Position numbers and translations under genes: made by a program. Positions 18,630-28,227 of a DNA stretch of 64,000 nt are shown here, piece by piece (the first letter of the stretch is position 1; the number at the start of each line of letters is the position of its first letter). Source of the stretch: Rhizobium sp. NZLR1 (lineage in GTDB: Bacteria; Pseudomonadota; Alphaproteobacteria; Rhizobiales; Rhizobiaceae); contig NZ_CP071637.1 of NCBI RefSeq assembly GCF_017357385.1, forward strand, positions 124,001 through 188,000, in the 5' to 3' direction. The notes under the pieces are model-generated. The model was not told the origin of the DNA and did no database searches. It saw nothing but the letters and a program-made list of their open reading frames with translations.

Positions 18630-19347
18630 GCTGCAGGAACTCGCGGAGACGTGGATTTTGGGGATTGTCGAGAAGAACAGCCGGATCGCCGTCAACGGCG
18701 ATATTGCCGTTTTCCATGAAGATCAGCCGTGTTCCGACCTGGCGAGCGAAGGCGATCTCGTGCGTCACCACGATCATCGTCATGCCTTCCTCGGCCAGCG
18801 ACTGCATGACGCGCAACACCTCGTGACGCAGTTCCGGGTCGAGCGCGGAGGTCGGCTCGTCGAACAACATCAGTTTTGGCTTTACTGCCAACGCGCGGGC
18901 AATGGCCACACGTTGCTGTTGGCCCCCGGACAACTCCGATGGATAATGGTGGCCGCGATCGGCGAGACCGACTTTTGCAAGCAACGCGGTCGCCTGCGCG
19001 GTCGCTTCCGCCTTGCCGAGATTGCGGACCCGTCGCGGACCGAACGCGACATTTTCAAGGGCGGTCATCTGGGGGAACAGGTTGAACTGCTGAAACACCA
19101 TTCCGGCTTCCTGGCGTATCAGCCGGACCTTGGCGCGGCTTTCTCGCACGCTGATCCCGTCAACGACGAGATCGCCGCCGTTGATGTCTTCGAGTGCGTT
19201 GATACAGCGCAACAGAGTGGACTTTCCGGAGCCGGACGGACCGATCAGGACAACAACTTCGCCCGTGTCGATCCTGAGGTCGACGTCCTGTAAGACCGAA
19301 ATCGGCCCAAAATTCTTGGTGACGTTTTTGAATTCGACGAGGCTCAT
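18619..19347 (-). CDS. polar amino acid ABC transporter ATP-binding protein (GlnQ/HisP-like)
   Basis: A 242-aa ATPase with Walker [15 protein letters not shown]-loop [14 protein letters not shown], signature LSGGQQQR, Walker [16 protein letters not shown] and H-loop VTHEIAFA. These are the fingerprints of the PAAT (3.A.1.3) subfamily. It overlaps the permease stop by 4 bp and is followed by the C45 enzyme. Confidence 0.93.
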   Translation of the reverse strand: MSLVEFKNVTKNFGPISVLQDVDLRIDTGEVVVLIGPSGSGKSTLLRCINALEDINGGDLVVDGISVRESRAKVRLIRQEAGMVFQQFNLFPQMTALENVAFGPRRVRNLGKAEATAQATALLAKVGLADRGHHYPSELSGGQQQRVAIARALAVKPKLMLFDEPTSALDPELRHEVLRVMQSLAEEGMTMIVVTHEIAFARQVGTRLIFMENGNIAVDGDPAVLLDNPQNPRLREFLQHVH

Positions 19348-20000
19348 AGGATCCGCATCCTTTTCTCAGTGATCCGCAGGATGAGGGTCAGCGTTCCAGT
19401 CATGATCAGATAGAACACAGCGACAGCCGACCAGATTTCGACGGCGCGGAAATTCGCCGCCATGATTTCCTGACCCTGACGTGTCAATTCGCCAACGCCG
19501 ATTACGATGAACAGGGAGGTATCCTTCAAACTGACGATGAACTGATTTCCAAGTGCTGGGATCATGCGCCGAAAGGCCAGTGGGCCGACGACGTAGACCA
19601 ACACCTTCCAGAGCGGCAGGCCAAGCGCCAGGCCTGCTTCCTTCAAACCCTTATGGATGGATAGAAACGAGCCCCGGACGATTTCCGCGATATAGGCACC
19701 GGCATTGAAGACGATCGACACGATAGCGGCCATCAGCGGATTGATCCGGATGTCGGCCAGCAGCGGAAGCGCGAAATAGATGAACATCACCTGCACGATG
19801 ATCGGTGTGCCCCGGATAATTTCAATATAGATAAATGCAGCGGCGTTGAGGGCGGCATTGCCGTAAGCGCGCATTAAGCCGGCACCAATACCGATCAACA
19901 ACCCGCCAGCGAGGCCGGCAAGCGCGATCATGACGGTCAGCCGCGCGCCCTTGAACAGTTCCGGCAGTGCCTGCCAGATCACGGACCAATCGAATTCCAT
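19344..20000 (-). CDS. polar amino acid ABC transporter permease (HisM/GlnP-like)
   Basis: About 218 aa from ATG 20000 ([23 protein letters not shown]). It has membrane segments typical of His/Glu/Gln permeases ([32 protein letters not shown]; ATPase-contact EAA loop with [53 protein letters not shown]). An ATG at 20036 is in frame but adds an atypical N-terminus. There is only one permease gene, so it probably works as a homodimer. Confidence 0.9.
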   Translation of the reverse strand: MEFDWSVIWQALPELFKGARLTVMIALAGLAGGLLIGIGAGLMRAYGNAALNAAAFIYIEIIRGTPIIVQVMFIYFALPLLADIRINPLMAAIVSIVFNAGAYIAEIVRGSFLSIHKGLKEAGLALGLPLWKVLVYVVGPLAFRRMIPALGNQFIVSLKDTSLFIVIGVGELTRQGQEIMAANFRAVEIWSAVAVFYLIMTGTLTLILRITEKRMRIL

Positions 20001-20064
20001 AGAAATCATCTCCATGCGAGGAAGGAGCGCCGGCACAGCCGGCGCTGGTAATCTCGTTTGGAGA

Positions 20065-20814
20065 TCAGCTCTTCGGCGGTTCGGAACCGAACCACTTTTT
20101 ATAGATGGTGGTATAAGTACCGTCGCTCTTCAGTTTGGCGAGTGACACGTTGACCTTGGCGACAAGCTCGCTGCCCTTGGGGAACGCCATGCCATACTGC
20201 TGTGCCATCATCTGAGAGCCGACGGTCTTCACTTTACCCTGGCCGTTGGTCTTGATGTAGTAGAGCACGTTCGGCGTGTCGTGCATGGCGGCATCCGCAC
20301 GGCCGGTCGCGACTTCCAGATAGGCATTGTCGCTGTTGGGGAACAGGCGGAGCTCCGTATCCTTGAAGTTTTCCTTTGCGTAGTCGGTTGCGGATGTTCC
20401 CGTCTTCACGGCAAGCGTCTTGCCCTTCAGATCTTCCGGCCCCTTGATGGTGCTGTCTGTCGGTACCATCAGCAGGAAGCCGCTGTCATAATAGCCGTCC
20501 GAGAAGTCGATGACCTTCTTGCGCTCATCCTTGATCGTGATGCCGGCGAGACCGACGTCGACCTGCTTTGTCTGAAGGGCGGGAAGGATGCCATTGAAAT
20601 CCATCGGTTGCAGCGTGTAGGTGACGCCAATGTCCTTGGCGACCGCATCCCAGAGGTCGATGTCGAAGCCGACATATTTGTCGCCTTGCTTGAATTCGAA
20701 TGGCACGAATGCCGTATCGGTGGCAACGACAAGATCGGCCGCCCGTGTGGGCGACGAGAGTGCGATTGCCGTCACTATGGCGGCGCCCAGCAGGTATGCA
20801 AATCCCAGTTTCAT
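20065..20814 (-). CDS. transporter substrate-binding protein, polar amino acid type (GlnH-like)
   Basis: About 249 aa from ATG 20814, preceded by AAGGGGAAC. The signal peptide ([20 protein letters not shown]) ends near TRA-A. The SBP_bac_3 fold shows [29 protein letters not shown], the [22 protein letters not shown] hinge, and [16 protein letters not shown]. It is the first gene of the importer operon. The [12 protein letters not shown] and [14 protein letters not shown] segments closely match the glutamine-binding GlnH group, but the ligand could be another polar amino acid or an acylated derivative handled by the C45 enzyme. Confidence 0.9.
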   Translation of the reverse strand: MKLGFAYLLGAAIVTAIALSSPTRAADLVVATDTAFVPFEFKQGDKYVGFDIDLWDAVAKDIGVTYTLQPMDFNGILPALQTKQVDVGLAGITIKDERKKVIDFSDGYYDSGFLLMVPTDSTIKGPEDLKGKTLAVKTGTSATDYAKENFKDTELRLFPNSDNAYLEVATGRADAAMHDTPNVLYYIKTNGQGKVKTVGSQMMAQQYGMAFPKGSELVAKVNVSLAKLKSDGTYTTIYKKWFGSEPPKS

Positions 20815-20841
20815 GTGAGTTCCCCTTTTTTGGCAAAGCAT

Positions 20842-21310
20842 CCGGCGTTTGCCTTCGGTCTACGAGTGCAAATATAGAATGCTTTTGTAACGTTGTCGCA
20901 TTTGAAATTTGCACAGTGATGCCAGGGGCATGCACTGGCGGGCGGAAAATGCCCGCCTTATCCTAACGTGACGAAATCATCCTTCGGGTGACTGCAGACG
21001 GAAAGACATGCTGGATGTGAGGAGTTTCAATTGCTTAGCGTGAGACCAACGTCGTCGCTTGAAATCTCGTCCCGCTCTACATGCCCAGAAAATATTCAAC
21101 ACGATTAAAAGAGATCCATATGGATCATATTTTTTGATCAAGAAATGAATGGATCACAAATTGTTACAGTGTCGGGCATCGGTCGAGCCTTGATGCGCGG
21201 GTTGCCCGGAGGAAGCTGGCAAACGGCAAACGGGAACGGCCAGAAGACTGGTCATTACGGCCGTTCCAAGTTTTGGTTCCGTCGAAGGGCGCGCCTGATT
21301 GGGCGCAACG
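20842..21310. other. intergenic region with GATC-rich palindromes
   Basis: About 470 bp without a gene, between the importer promoter and the aminotransferase 3' end. At 20937-20957 a 7-bp GGCGGGC/GCCCGCC stem-loop occurs without a T-run. At 21113-21153 there is a cluster of GATC-containing palindromes (listed separately). Confidence 0.5.
21113..21139. promoter_or_regulatory. candidate operator: paired GATC palindromes
   Basis: GATCCATATGGATC (21113-21126) is a perfect 14-bp palindrome. It overlaps a second inverted repeat, GATCA-N7-TGATC (21123-21139), and another ATGGATCA follows near 21149. A GGATC core also occurs in the BKACE promoter at 23599, so a shared regulator (the RpiR gene at 22639 or the one at 16645) is possible. 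Confidence 0.4.
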
Positions 21311-22642
21311 TCAATGTGTGGACGCGATAGCTGCATCCACAGCATCGCCGAGGCGCTCGACGATCATATCGATGTCGTGCTTGTTGACGATGAAGGGCGG
21401 TGCCATCAGCACGTGATCGCCGATCTTTCCGTCGATCGTTCCGCCCATTGGATAGACCATCAGCCCACGAGCCATGGCTTCCCTCTTGATGCGGGCATGG
21501 AGCTTCAGCGCCGGGTCAAAGGGTGCTTTTGTCGTCCGTTCACTGACGAGTTCGATACCCTGAAAAAGGCCGCGCCCTCTGATATCGCCGACATGATAGT
21601 GGTTGCCGAAACGCTCGTTCAGCCGCATCTCCAGGTGGCGCCCCATTTCGACGACGTTGGCGAGCAAGCCATCCCGCTTCAGGATCTCCTGCACGGCAAG
21701 GCCGGCCGCCGCCGCCATCGGATGGCCCATATAGGTATGGCCATGCTGGAAGAAGCCGGAGCCGTGGGAAAATGCGTCGAAGATCGCGCCGGACAAAAGC
21801 ACGGCCCCGATCGGCTGGTATCCTCCGCCGAGGCCCTTTGCGATGGTCATCAGGTCCGGTGAGGTGCCATCCTGCTCGCAGGCATGCAACGTGCCGGTGC
21901 GGCCCATCCCGCACATGACCTCGTCAAGGATCAGCAGAACGCCGTATTTGTCGCAGATCGCCCGGATGCGCTTGAAATAGTCGGCCACAGGCGGGACTGC
22001 GCCGATCGTGGCACCCACGACGGTTTCGGCGACGAACGCGATCACCTCGTCGCCACCAAGCTCCAGAATCCTGTCTTCAAGCTGCTGCGCGGCGCGGGCT
22101 GCGTATGCCTCGTCGCTTTCGCCTTCGGCCTGGAAGCGGTAGGCATAGCAAGGATCGATGTGGTGTGTCTCGATCAGCAATGGCTTGAACTGGGACCGGC
22201 GCCATTCGTTGCCGCCGGTGGCAAGCGCGCCGAGCGTATTGCCGTGGTAGCTCTGCCGGCGCGCAATGACGTGACGTCGCTGCGTCTCGCCCTTTTCCAC
22301 GAAATATTGCCGCGCCATCTTTAGTGCAGCTTCGATGGCCTCCGATCCGCCACTGACGAGATAGACATGATCAAGCCCGGCCGGCGCATCCTCGACCAGA
22401 CGATCCGCCAGCCGTTCCGCAACTTCTGTGGTGAAGAACCCGGTATGGGCATAGGCTAATTTGTCCAACTGCTCATGTAACGCTTGGATCACATCGGGAT
22501 GTCCATGCCCGAGGCAGGACACGGCAGCGCCACCGGACGCATCGATATAGGCCTTTCCAGCGGCATCGAAGAGTTTGATGCCCTTGCCGGCGACGGCAAC
22601 GGGCAGCTGAGCGTGAATTGCCCGGTGGAGAAGATGCGTCAT
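21311..22642 (-). CDS. class III PLP-dependent aminotransferase
   Basis: A 443-aa fold-type I aminotransferase. Visible are DASGGAAVSCLGHGHPDV, VSGGSEAIEAALKMARQY, SYHGNTLGAL (aromatic His stacking on PLP), ILDEVMCGMGRTG with the PLP-binding Asp, and the Schiff-base Lys near residue 270 in TIAKGLGGGYQPIGAV. This is the omega-aminotransferase group (beta-alanine, GABA, taurine, polyamines and similar). Its start overlaps the upstream RpiR stop by 4 bp. With the BKACE gene across the promoter it suggests deamination of a beta-amino acid followed by beta-keto acid cleavage. Confidence 0.92.
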   Translation of the reverse strand: MTHLLHRAIHAQLPVAVAGKGIKLFDAAGKAYIDASGGAAVSCLGHGHPDVIQALHEQLDKLAYAHTGFFTTEVAERLADRLVEDAPAGLDHVYLVSGGSEAIEAALKMARQYFVEKGETQRRHVIARRQSYHGNTLGALATGGNEWRRSQFKPLLIETHHIDPCYAYRFQAEGESDEAYAARAAQQLEDRILELGGDEVIAFVAETVVGATIGAVPPVADYFKRIRAICDKYGVLLILDEVMCGMGRTGTLHACEQDGTSPDLMTIAKGLGGGYQPIGAVLLSGAIFDAFSHGSGFFQHGHTYMGHPMAAAAGLAVQEILKRDGLLANVVEMGRHLEMRLNERFGNHYHVGDIRGRGLFQGIELVSERTTKAPFDPALKLHARIKREAMARGLMVYPMGGTIDGKIGDHVLMAPPFIVNKHDIDMIVERLGDAVDAAIASTH

Positions 22643-23532
22643 GGCTGTCTCTTACTGTTTCTTGGCTTGATATGAACATTGAATGAGGCCAATTGCTCGT
22701 CGAAACGACGAAGCGCCTCGACTGCTTCTTCTCCCCCATGGCCCGCTAGCAGCGCGCCCAGAACTTCAGCAACCGCGAAGGCTGGCGACATGGTGTGGAA
22801 GAACGATGGACCTTCGGTTGAGACCAAAATGGTGGCTGTTGCAAACTGCGCCAGGGGCGCGACTTCGCTGTCGGTAATAGCCACGACGTTGACGCCGCGG
22901 TGCCGGGCATATTCGGCAACTTCGATCGTCGCACGGGTGTAAGGCAGAACGCTCGCGACGAGCAAGACATCATCCGGCGTCGCTGTTCCGATCGCATCCG
23001 CGCCTGTTCCGGCGATGCCGTCGAGCATTGTCGTTTTATCGCCAATCAGCGTCAAAATGTAATGAAGGTGCCAGGCGACAGCGTGGCTGGCACGCAGGCC
23101 GAGGCAGTAGATCCGGCGAGCCTTTGCTAATGTAGCTGCGGCATTCACGATGCGATCGAGGGACCGCGGCTCAGCAAGGCGGGCGATCTGCCCTCCGATC
23201 GATTGAAGCATTTCCGCCGCAAGAGCGTGATCGCCCTTCAGCCTCTGGCTTAAGGCCTGGGCTCCGGCCTTGCCCGCAAAGCCGGCATCCCCGCTGCGCA
23301 TTGCCTCGGCATAGAGATTGCGTATGGCGTCATAACCATCCAGCCCCAGATGCTTGGCAAACCGCGTCATCGTCGCCGGTTGCACGCCGGCCTGGCGGGC
23401 CTGCTCTCGCATCGACAGCAGAGCGACGTCGCTCGGATGATCGAGCACATAGCGCGCAGCGGCCTGCAATTGCGTCGACATGCCTTCGAATGCCGTGATG
23501 ATCGCTTCTGTCAAAGGTCCCTGGTGCATCAT
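22639..23532 (-). CDS. MurR/RpiR-family transcriptional regulator
   Basis: A 297-aa protein with an N-terminal HTH_6 domain (LLSMREQARQAGVQPATMTRFAKHLGLDGYDAIRNLYAEAM) and a C-terminal SIS domain (ATLAKARRIYCLGLRASHAVAWHL; PDDVLLVASVLPYTRATIEVAEYARHRGVNVVAITDSEVAPLAQFA). It is co-transcribed with the downstream aminotransferase and divergent from BKACE, with 92 bp between the two starts. It is the natural candidate for controlling both units. Confidence 0.9.
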   Translation of the reverse strand: MMHQGPLTEAIITAFEGMSTQLQAAARYVLDHPSDVALLSMREQARQAGVQPATMTRFAKHLGLDGYDAIRNLYAEAMRSGDAGFAGKAGAQALSQRLKGDHALAAEMLQSIGGQIARLAEPRSLDRIVNAAATLAKARRIYCLGLRASHAVAWHLHYILTLIGDKTTMLDGIAGTGADAIGTATPDDVLLVASVLPYTRATIEVAEYARHRGVNVVAITDSEVAPLAQFATATILVSTEGPSFFHTMSPAFAVAEVLGALLAGHGGEEAVEALRRFDEQLASFNVHIKPRNSKRQP

Positions 23533-23589
23533 CCCAACTTACATAGTTTCGATTCAGGTTGCAACATTTGTTTCATTGATAGATATTAA

Positions 23590-23611
23590 GATCTAATTGG
23601 ATCCTATTGGA
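23590..23611. promoter_or_regulatory. GATC-containing promoter element before BKACE
   Basis: The stretch holds AGATCT and GGATCC cores, with TTGG on both sides of ATCCTA. It lies 15-35 bp upstream of the BKACE start and resembles the GATC palindromes at 21113. This is a weak pattern match only. Confidence 0.3.
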
Positions 23612-23624
23612 GTGAACGATTTTC

Positions 23625-24467
23625 ATGAATGCAAAAGCCACTCTGAATTCAATTGCAGTAGCCGTCGCTCCGAACGGCGGTCGCGGCACGAAGGCTGATC
23701 ATCCGGCCATACCCTTGACGCCGGCTGAGTTGGCAAGAACAGCGGCGGAATGCCTTGAGGCTGGCGCCGCCATGATCCATGTGCATGTCCGCAAGCCCGA
23801 TGGCTGCCATCTTCTGGATGCCGACGCCTATCACGCTGTCATTGCCGCGATAGAGGCAGAGGTGGGTGATCGGATCATTGTTCAGATCACCAGCGAAGCG
23901 CTTGGAATATATCAACCGCACGAGCAGATAGCGGTCGTCAAAGCCGTGAAGCCGGAAGCGGTGTCACTCGCGCTCCGCGAGCTCGTTCCGGATGAGACAT
24001 TTGAAGCAGAGTTCGCAGAGCTATTGCTGTGGACGAAACGGGAGCGGATCCTGCCCCAGATCATTCTTTATGATCAAGCAGAAGCTTTCCGCCTTGCTGA
24101 CTTCATGCGCCGGGGGCTTGTTCCGTGGGGCGACATACCGGTTTTGTTTGTGCTTGGCCGCTACTCCGTCAATCAGCTGTCTCAACCGAACGAGATACTG
24201 CCATTCTTGGCGATGGAGACGCCGCGGTTTGCGCATTGGAGCGTTTGCGCCTTTGGTCGTTACGAAGCCGCCTGCGTCACTACCGCAGCTCTACTCGGCG
24301 GAAATGTTCGCGTGGGTTTCGAGAACAACATTTCGTTGCCGGATGGCACTCTCGCGAAAACGAACGCGGATCTTGTTGGCATTGTCAGAAAATCGGTGGA
24401 GACGCTTGGCGTTGTCACCCACGATGGCGAAGAGCTTCGCGAGCGTCTTCATAAGATGTTGGGTTAG
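23625..24467 (+). CDS. 3-keto-5-aminohexanoate cleavage family protein (BKACE, DUF849)
   Basis: A 280-aa TIM-barrel enzyme of the beta-keto acid cleavage family. The metal-binding HxH is in AAMIHVHVRKPDG (His52, His54), with ITSEALGIY, FVLGRYSVNQ and the conserved C-terminal GNVRVGFENNISLPDGTLAKTNADLV. Members condense a beta-keto acid with acetyl-CoA to give acetoacetate and a new CoA ester. In the best-studied case (Kce, lysine fermentation) the substrate is 3-keto-5-aminohexanoate; many family members have other substrates. Divergent from RpiR-aminotransferase, it would act on the keto acid made by that aminotransferase. Confidence 0.9.
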   Translation: MNAKATLNSIAVAVAPNGGRGTKADHPAIPLTPAELARTAAECLEAGAAMIHVHVRKPDGCHLLDADAYHAVIAAIEAEVGDRIIVQITSEALGIYQPHEQIAVVKAVKPEAVSLALRELVPDETFEAEFAELLLWTKRERILPQIILYDQAEAFRLADFMRRGLVPWGDIPVLFVLGRYSVNQLSQPNEILPFLAMETPRFAHWSVCAFGRYEAACVTTAALLGGNVRVGFENNISLPDGTLAKTNADLVGIVRKSVETLGVVTHDGEELRERLHKMLG

Positions 24468-24932
24468 GGTCAGATCGGGAATGCGGCTATGCAGCAAATT
24501 TATTATGTTAGGACGCTATCGCGTTAATCAAACATTGCCAACGAATCCAAATACATAATCTGCGCGAGATGGGCTCACTGGAATTGGACGCCGACGGTTC
24601 AGATCTAATCAAGACCAAGGCATAGACCACCGATGGGCATCGGAGTGCGCCTCGGTGTCGGCACCTGCAGCGATTTAAGCGATGACATTCAATTTCTTGG
24701 CTAACAGCACGAGGAAGGTCTTCGCTATCCTTCCTACGGAGGCCTATGCAAATTCCAGGTCAACGCTGCGATGCTAACGACATCGGCGTTTGGAGACGCG
24801 AGGCAAGTAGGGAACGCCGATTGTTGTTGTGGCTGCCGATGAGGTTGGATCTAACTTAGCTCGAGGCGCTCAATCCAGAAACCCACTGAAAACGCCGACG
24901 CCGCACTGCGGACTTAGGCCCCAGTTCCTTAA
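24468..24932. other. 465-bp gap between convergent genes, nothing recognised
   Basis: Neither strand carries a convincing gene, terminator or repeat. Base composition is lower in GC than the neighbours and short open stretches lack family signatures, so this may be decayed coding sequence. Confidence 0.5.
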
Positions 24933-26093
24933 TTAGCTGTTGTACCGCCCCGCTTGCCAGTTTCTTCTCACCCGCCAATCGGGAGCTACATTTTTGAAGC
25001 GGTCAAGCGAGAGCTGGCCGACCGGCATCGCCGTTTCACGATTCATCAGCAACTGAGAGACGGCAATTCCCACTGCAGGTGCCATACCGAAGCCGTGGCC
25101 CGAGCATGCTGCGGTCACGAGGCCCGCGGGGCTTTCAAATCGATGAATCGTTGTCATTTGGTCAGGTGCCATGTCGACGATACCCGCCCAACTGCGAAGG
25201 AACTGCGCGCCCTTGAGGACAGGCATCGTCTCGATCGCCCTGCGCAGAATATTGCGGACGATTTGTGTGTTGGGCTTTGCCGGCTCTTTCCCGATTTCCA
25301 GATCAACCCACTCATACGGTCCGCCGTTCATGTGAAGGTTTCCTCGCTTCGTTTGGCGGATCGAGAGACCATTGCCGATAAACGCTTGCTCAAACAGAGG
25401 CGGCATCGGTGTTGTGACGAGCGCTTCCAGTCTCACCGGAGCAAGTGGGAAATGGATGCCCAGCGGCGCAAGCAGCAAGGAATTGTGAGCAGCAGCGCAA
25501 AGAGCCAACTTGTCACAATGAAGTTCACCCTGCGGGGTGCGAACACCCTTCACCTTACCGCCTTCGGCGAGCAGCTCGAGGACGGGGGTATACTCGCGTA
25601 TTTCCCCGCCAAGATCGTTAAAAGCCCAGGCAAATGCCTGGGACGTCCGTTGCGGATTGGCGTGCCCCGACCGGCTCGTCCAGATGCCCCCGAGACAATT
25701 CGGGCTCAGGCACGGGATCAGCTTTCGCATCGCGTCACCGTCCAGGAATTCGAACGGGATGTCTGTTTTCTGGAAGGTGCCATACAGCGATTTAAGTTCG
25801 TCCAGTTCGCGTTCATCCAGTGCGGCCCAGATTCGCCCTTTCTGTGTCCACTCGGTCGGGTAACCCAGTTCATCGTCCAGGCTGTCCCAGAGCTTTTCGG
25901 CTTCCTGGGCAAGTGGACTTTCTGCAGGCGTTTCACCGCGCAGACTGAGATAGCCCGTTGCGCGCGACGACGCTTCGTAGGCAGTCGCGCCCGCATCCAG
26001 AACCAGCACCTTAGCGCCTGCTTTTTGTGCCTGGTAAGCGGTTGCCAGTCCCAATATCCCGGCGCCAACAACAATTATATCGAAGTTTTTCAT
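24933..26093 (-). CDS. FAD-dependent amine/amino-acid oxidoreductase (DAO family, HcnC/OoxB-like)
   Basis: A 386-aa enzyme with the N-terminal Rossmann motif FDIIVVGAGILGLATAYQAQKAGAKVLVLD, then SSRATGYLSLR and the DAO C-terminal region (RSWAGIVDMAPDQMTTIH; GLVTAACSGHGFGMAPAVGIAVSQLL). It lies 25 bp downstream of the pyridine-nucleotide-disulfide-like subunit, as in opine, D-amino acid or glycine (hydrogen cyanide synthase) dehydrogenases. It would oxidise an amine or amino acid and pass electrons to its partner. Confidence 0.88.
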   Translation of the reverse strand: MKNFDIIVVGAGILGLATAYQAQKAGAKVLVLDAGATAYEASSRATGYLSLRGETPAESPLAQEAEKLWDSLDDELGYPTEWTQKGRIWAALDERELDELKSLYGTFQKTDIPFEFLDGDAMRKLIPCLSPNCLGGIWTSRSGHANPQRTSQAFAWAFNDLGGEIREYTPVLELLAEGGKVKGVRTPQGELHCDKLALCAAAHNSLLLAPLGIHFPLAPVRLEALVTTPMPPLFEQAFIGNGLSIRQTKRGNLHMNGGPYEWVDLEIGKEPAKPNTQIVRNILRRAIETMPVLKGAQFLRSWAGIVDMAPDQMTTIHRFESPAGLVTAACSGHGFGMAPAVGIAVSQLLMNRETAMPVGQLSLDRFKNVAPDWRVRRNWQAGRYNS

Positions 26094-26118
26094 TGTCTTA
26101 TCCGGGTTGGCAATCTGA

Positions 26119-27543
26119 TCAGTCTTGGCGGGTTTCGTAAGGCCACATCTGCCAATTCAGACGAATTTCGTCGCTCTCGTCGTCGTCCGCAATAAGACCC
26201 AGGTCAATTGGGCGCAGAGGGAAACGGTAGCTAGCCGGGCGGATCGCCTCGACGTCACAACCAAAGCGGAGCGACAGCGCCACAACTGCTTCATCGCGAC
26301 AACGCTTACCTTGGCAATGGCCCATCGATACACGCGTCATCCGCTTCATAAAGTCTTGATTGATGCGAGGAGCATCAGAACTGTCACTTTGATTGACGGG
26401 CGTTTGCTGGTTGCGCAGCTCCTTACCCAGGTACGCAGGTGGGGCGATGCCACAGAATTCGCCCCGACTGACAGACTCGCATTGGCAGAGGGTGACTGCG
26501 TCATCGCCGCTCTGGTGCAAGGCGCTTATCCAGGCCTTGATGTAGTCCAACGTAGAAATTGAGGCGGCGGGAGGTGGCCCTGGAGGCGCATCCGGCTCCG
26601 CGCCATTGATCCGCTCAAGAAGGGCGTCAACCGCTCGATCATTGGCTGCCCAGAAGACGTTCTCAAGGCTGGTTTCGCCCTGAGCGTTGATTTCCGGGAC
26701 CCAAGAGGCAACGTTCGGGTCATATTGCATCTTGCAGCCCATCGCGGCCGGCAATTCAATATTGGGCAATGTTGCAATTGCCACCGCAATGGAATCGCAA
26801 TCGAGATCGAAAGTCGAGCTGCCATCGAGCGACGCGCATCGAGCTCCGGTGACGGCGACTGAACCTTTCGCTTCCTGCAGAACATGACCGAGGTGTACGG
26901 GGATAGTCTGTTGCGACAGCCATTCAGCTGCCTCTATACCTGCAGCGACCTCGTCGCCGGCTTCGATAACAGCGACGATCTCCACTCCACGTGACAACGC
27001 GGACCGAATGAAACGCAATGCGAGCTCGGAGGTGCCTAATACGACCACCTTCCGACCCTCGAAAACCTGATAGAGGTCGAGCAGCGCGATACCGGCCTTG
27101 CCTCCGAAGACGCCGGGCAACTCCCAACCCTTGAACGAGGGGACAAAGTCGCGAACGCCCGTGGCGATGATCAGAGAGTCGTGCTCCAGGATTTCGTTGC
27201 CATCCCGGGTCACCAATCCGACCCTTGGCCTTCCAACGTTGACGCAATTGGGACCATTGCGGAATGCGCCCCACAGGATAGTGGAAACGCGAATATCGAC
27301 GCCTGCCTCCAGACATTCGACGAGCTCGGGGCTTCCTTCCAATAGGGCTTGTGCAATCGAGTTGTCGTTCAAGAGTGCCGAAGGAAGACCAGCCCCGTAA
27401 AACCATGGAGCATCGAAGCTCATATCTTTCATTGCTTGTGGATGCTCGTCGACGAGCGTGACGTCTTGTCCGACCGAGTGAGCCGCGAGCGCAAGTCTGC
27501 ATCCAGCAGCGCTTGCTCCTACAACGACGATTTTCCCTAACAT
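26119..27543 (-). CDS. FAD/NAD(P)-binding oxidoreductase subunit with Cys4 [2Fe-2S] region (HcnB/OoxA-like)
   Basis: A 474-aa protein. An N-terminal dinucleotide fold (KIVVVGASAAGCRLALAAHSVGQDVTLVDEHPQ) is followed by a second one (GRKVVVLGTSELALRFIRSALSRGVEIVAVIEAG). The C-terminal Cys motif CQC, then GHCQGKRC, matches the [2Fe-2S] site of octopine/nopaline oxidase and hydrogen-cyanide-synthase alpha subunits. The usual GxGxxG is GASAAG here. A third, small ferredoxin-like subunit common in such systems was not found in frame next to it. Confidence 0.82.
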   Translation of the reverse strand: MLGKIVVVGASAAGCRLALAAHSVGQDVTLVDEHPQAMKDMSFDAPWFYGAGLPSALLNDNSIAQALLEGSPELVECLEAGVDIRVSTILWGAFRNGPNCVNVGRPRVGLVTRDGNEILEHDSLIIATGVRDFVPSFKGWELPGVFGGKAGIALLDLYQVFEGRKVVVLGTSELALRFIRSALSRGVEIVAVIEAGDEVAAGIEAAEWLSQQTIPVHLGHVLQEAKGSVAVTGARCASLDGSSTFDLDCDSIAVAIATLPNIELPAAMGCKMQYDPNVASWVPEINAQGETSLENVFWAANDRAVDALLERINGAEPDAPPGPPPAASISTLDYIKAWISALHQSGDDAVTLCQCESVSRGEFCGIAPPAYLGKELRNQQTPVNQSDSSDAPRINQDFMKRMTRVSMGHCQGKRCRDEAVVALSLRFGCDVEAIRPASYRFPLRPIDLGLIADDDESDEIRLNWQMWPYETRQD

Positions 27544-27774
27544 AGCCGTCTCCCTTCCCGATCAGGCTTCGTCGATACGGCCCTGGAGCTTCAGAAGCCT
27601 GGCATGTTCGAGGGTTGCCCCATTCCACGTGCGGCAGATGGTGAAAGCTCGTTACCCGAACCGATGTTGTGATTCCTCTCGTCGAGGGGAACACTTGAGC
27701 CAGCAGTCAGACGATAGCTCGCTTAAAACAGACCGACAAGTCGAAAAATACGACCTAGTGATCTTTTTATTGTC

Positions 27775-28035
27775 CGAACCAAACCGAGCGTCATCTCGGC
27801 CTTGTGGGCGTCGAACGAGAACAGCCGCGGCCGCAGGCGGGGCAAGAGCTCCTGCCGTCGCGCGCGGCGGTCTATCTCGTCATTGTGGGCGTCACGCGTC
27901 CAGACTACGAAGTAGGTGAACGCCGATTCGCTCTCCTGCCGGCAATCCGTGCAATGACAGATGCCATTCCGATTGGCGCCCCACGGACATGGTAGCGAAC
28001 CTTGCCCGCATCTGTAGCTTCCCTGTCTTGCGATC
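27775..28035 (-). pseudogene. GFA/CENP-V family protein (glutathione-dependent formaldehyde-activating-like), multiply frameshifted
   Basis: Three pieces in different minus-strand frames align in order to a GFA-domain protein. They are SYRCG followed, one frame over, by KVRYHVRGAPIGMA; then CHCTDCRQESESAFTYFVVWTRDA (family zinc motif CHCxxC); then, again shifted, DGRSSCPACG; then RLFSFDAHKAEMTLG. Family proteins run RCGxVRY ... CHCTDCR.xSGSAF ... GRSFCPxCGSRLFS, so at least three indels have disrupted the gene and the ends are not recognisable. It is a recent decay, since the residues are well preserved. Confidence 0.75.
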
Positions 28036-28227
28036 ATATCGCCCCCTGGTGCACTGCTCAGCAGGGACTCTTCCTCGTCGAAGTTGCCGATTGCACAGAG
28101 CGACGCTTCGACCGCCGGCTCGCGTGCTGTATGACACCCTCCCGAAGCGCTCGCGTTCAGCAGAAGGGTAATTTTAGTGCTTTGACGGGCTATGCAGACC
28201 TGAAATCTGAACGTATCGTACGAAAAC

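Noticed and set aside
20937..20957. GGCGGGC/GCCCGCC hairpin as a terminator
   Set aside because: No T-run follows on either strand and it is distant from gene ends.
24468..24932. Search for a mobile-element remnant in the low-GC gap
   Set aside because: No terminal inverted repeats, target duplications or transposase motifs were found.
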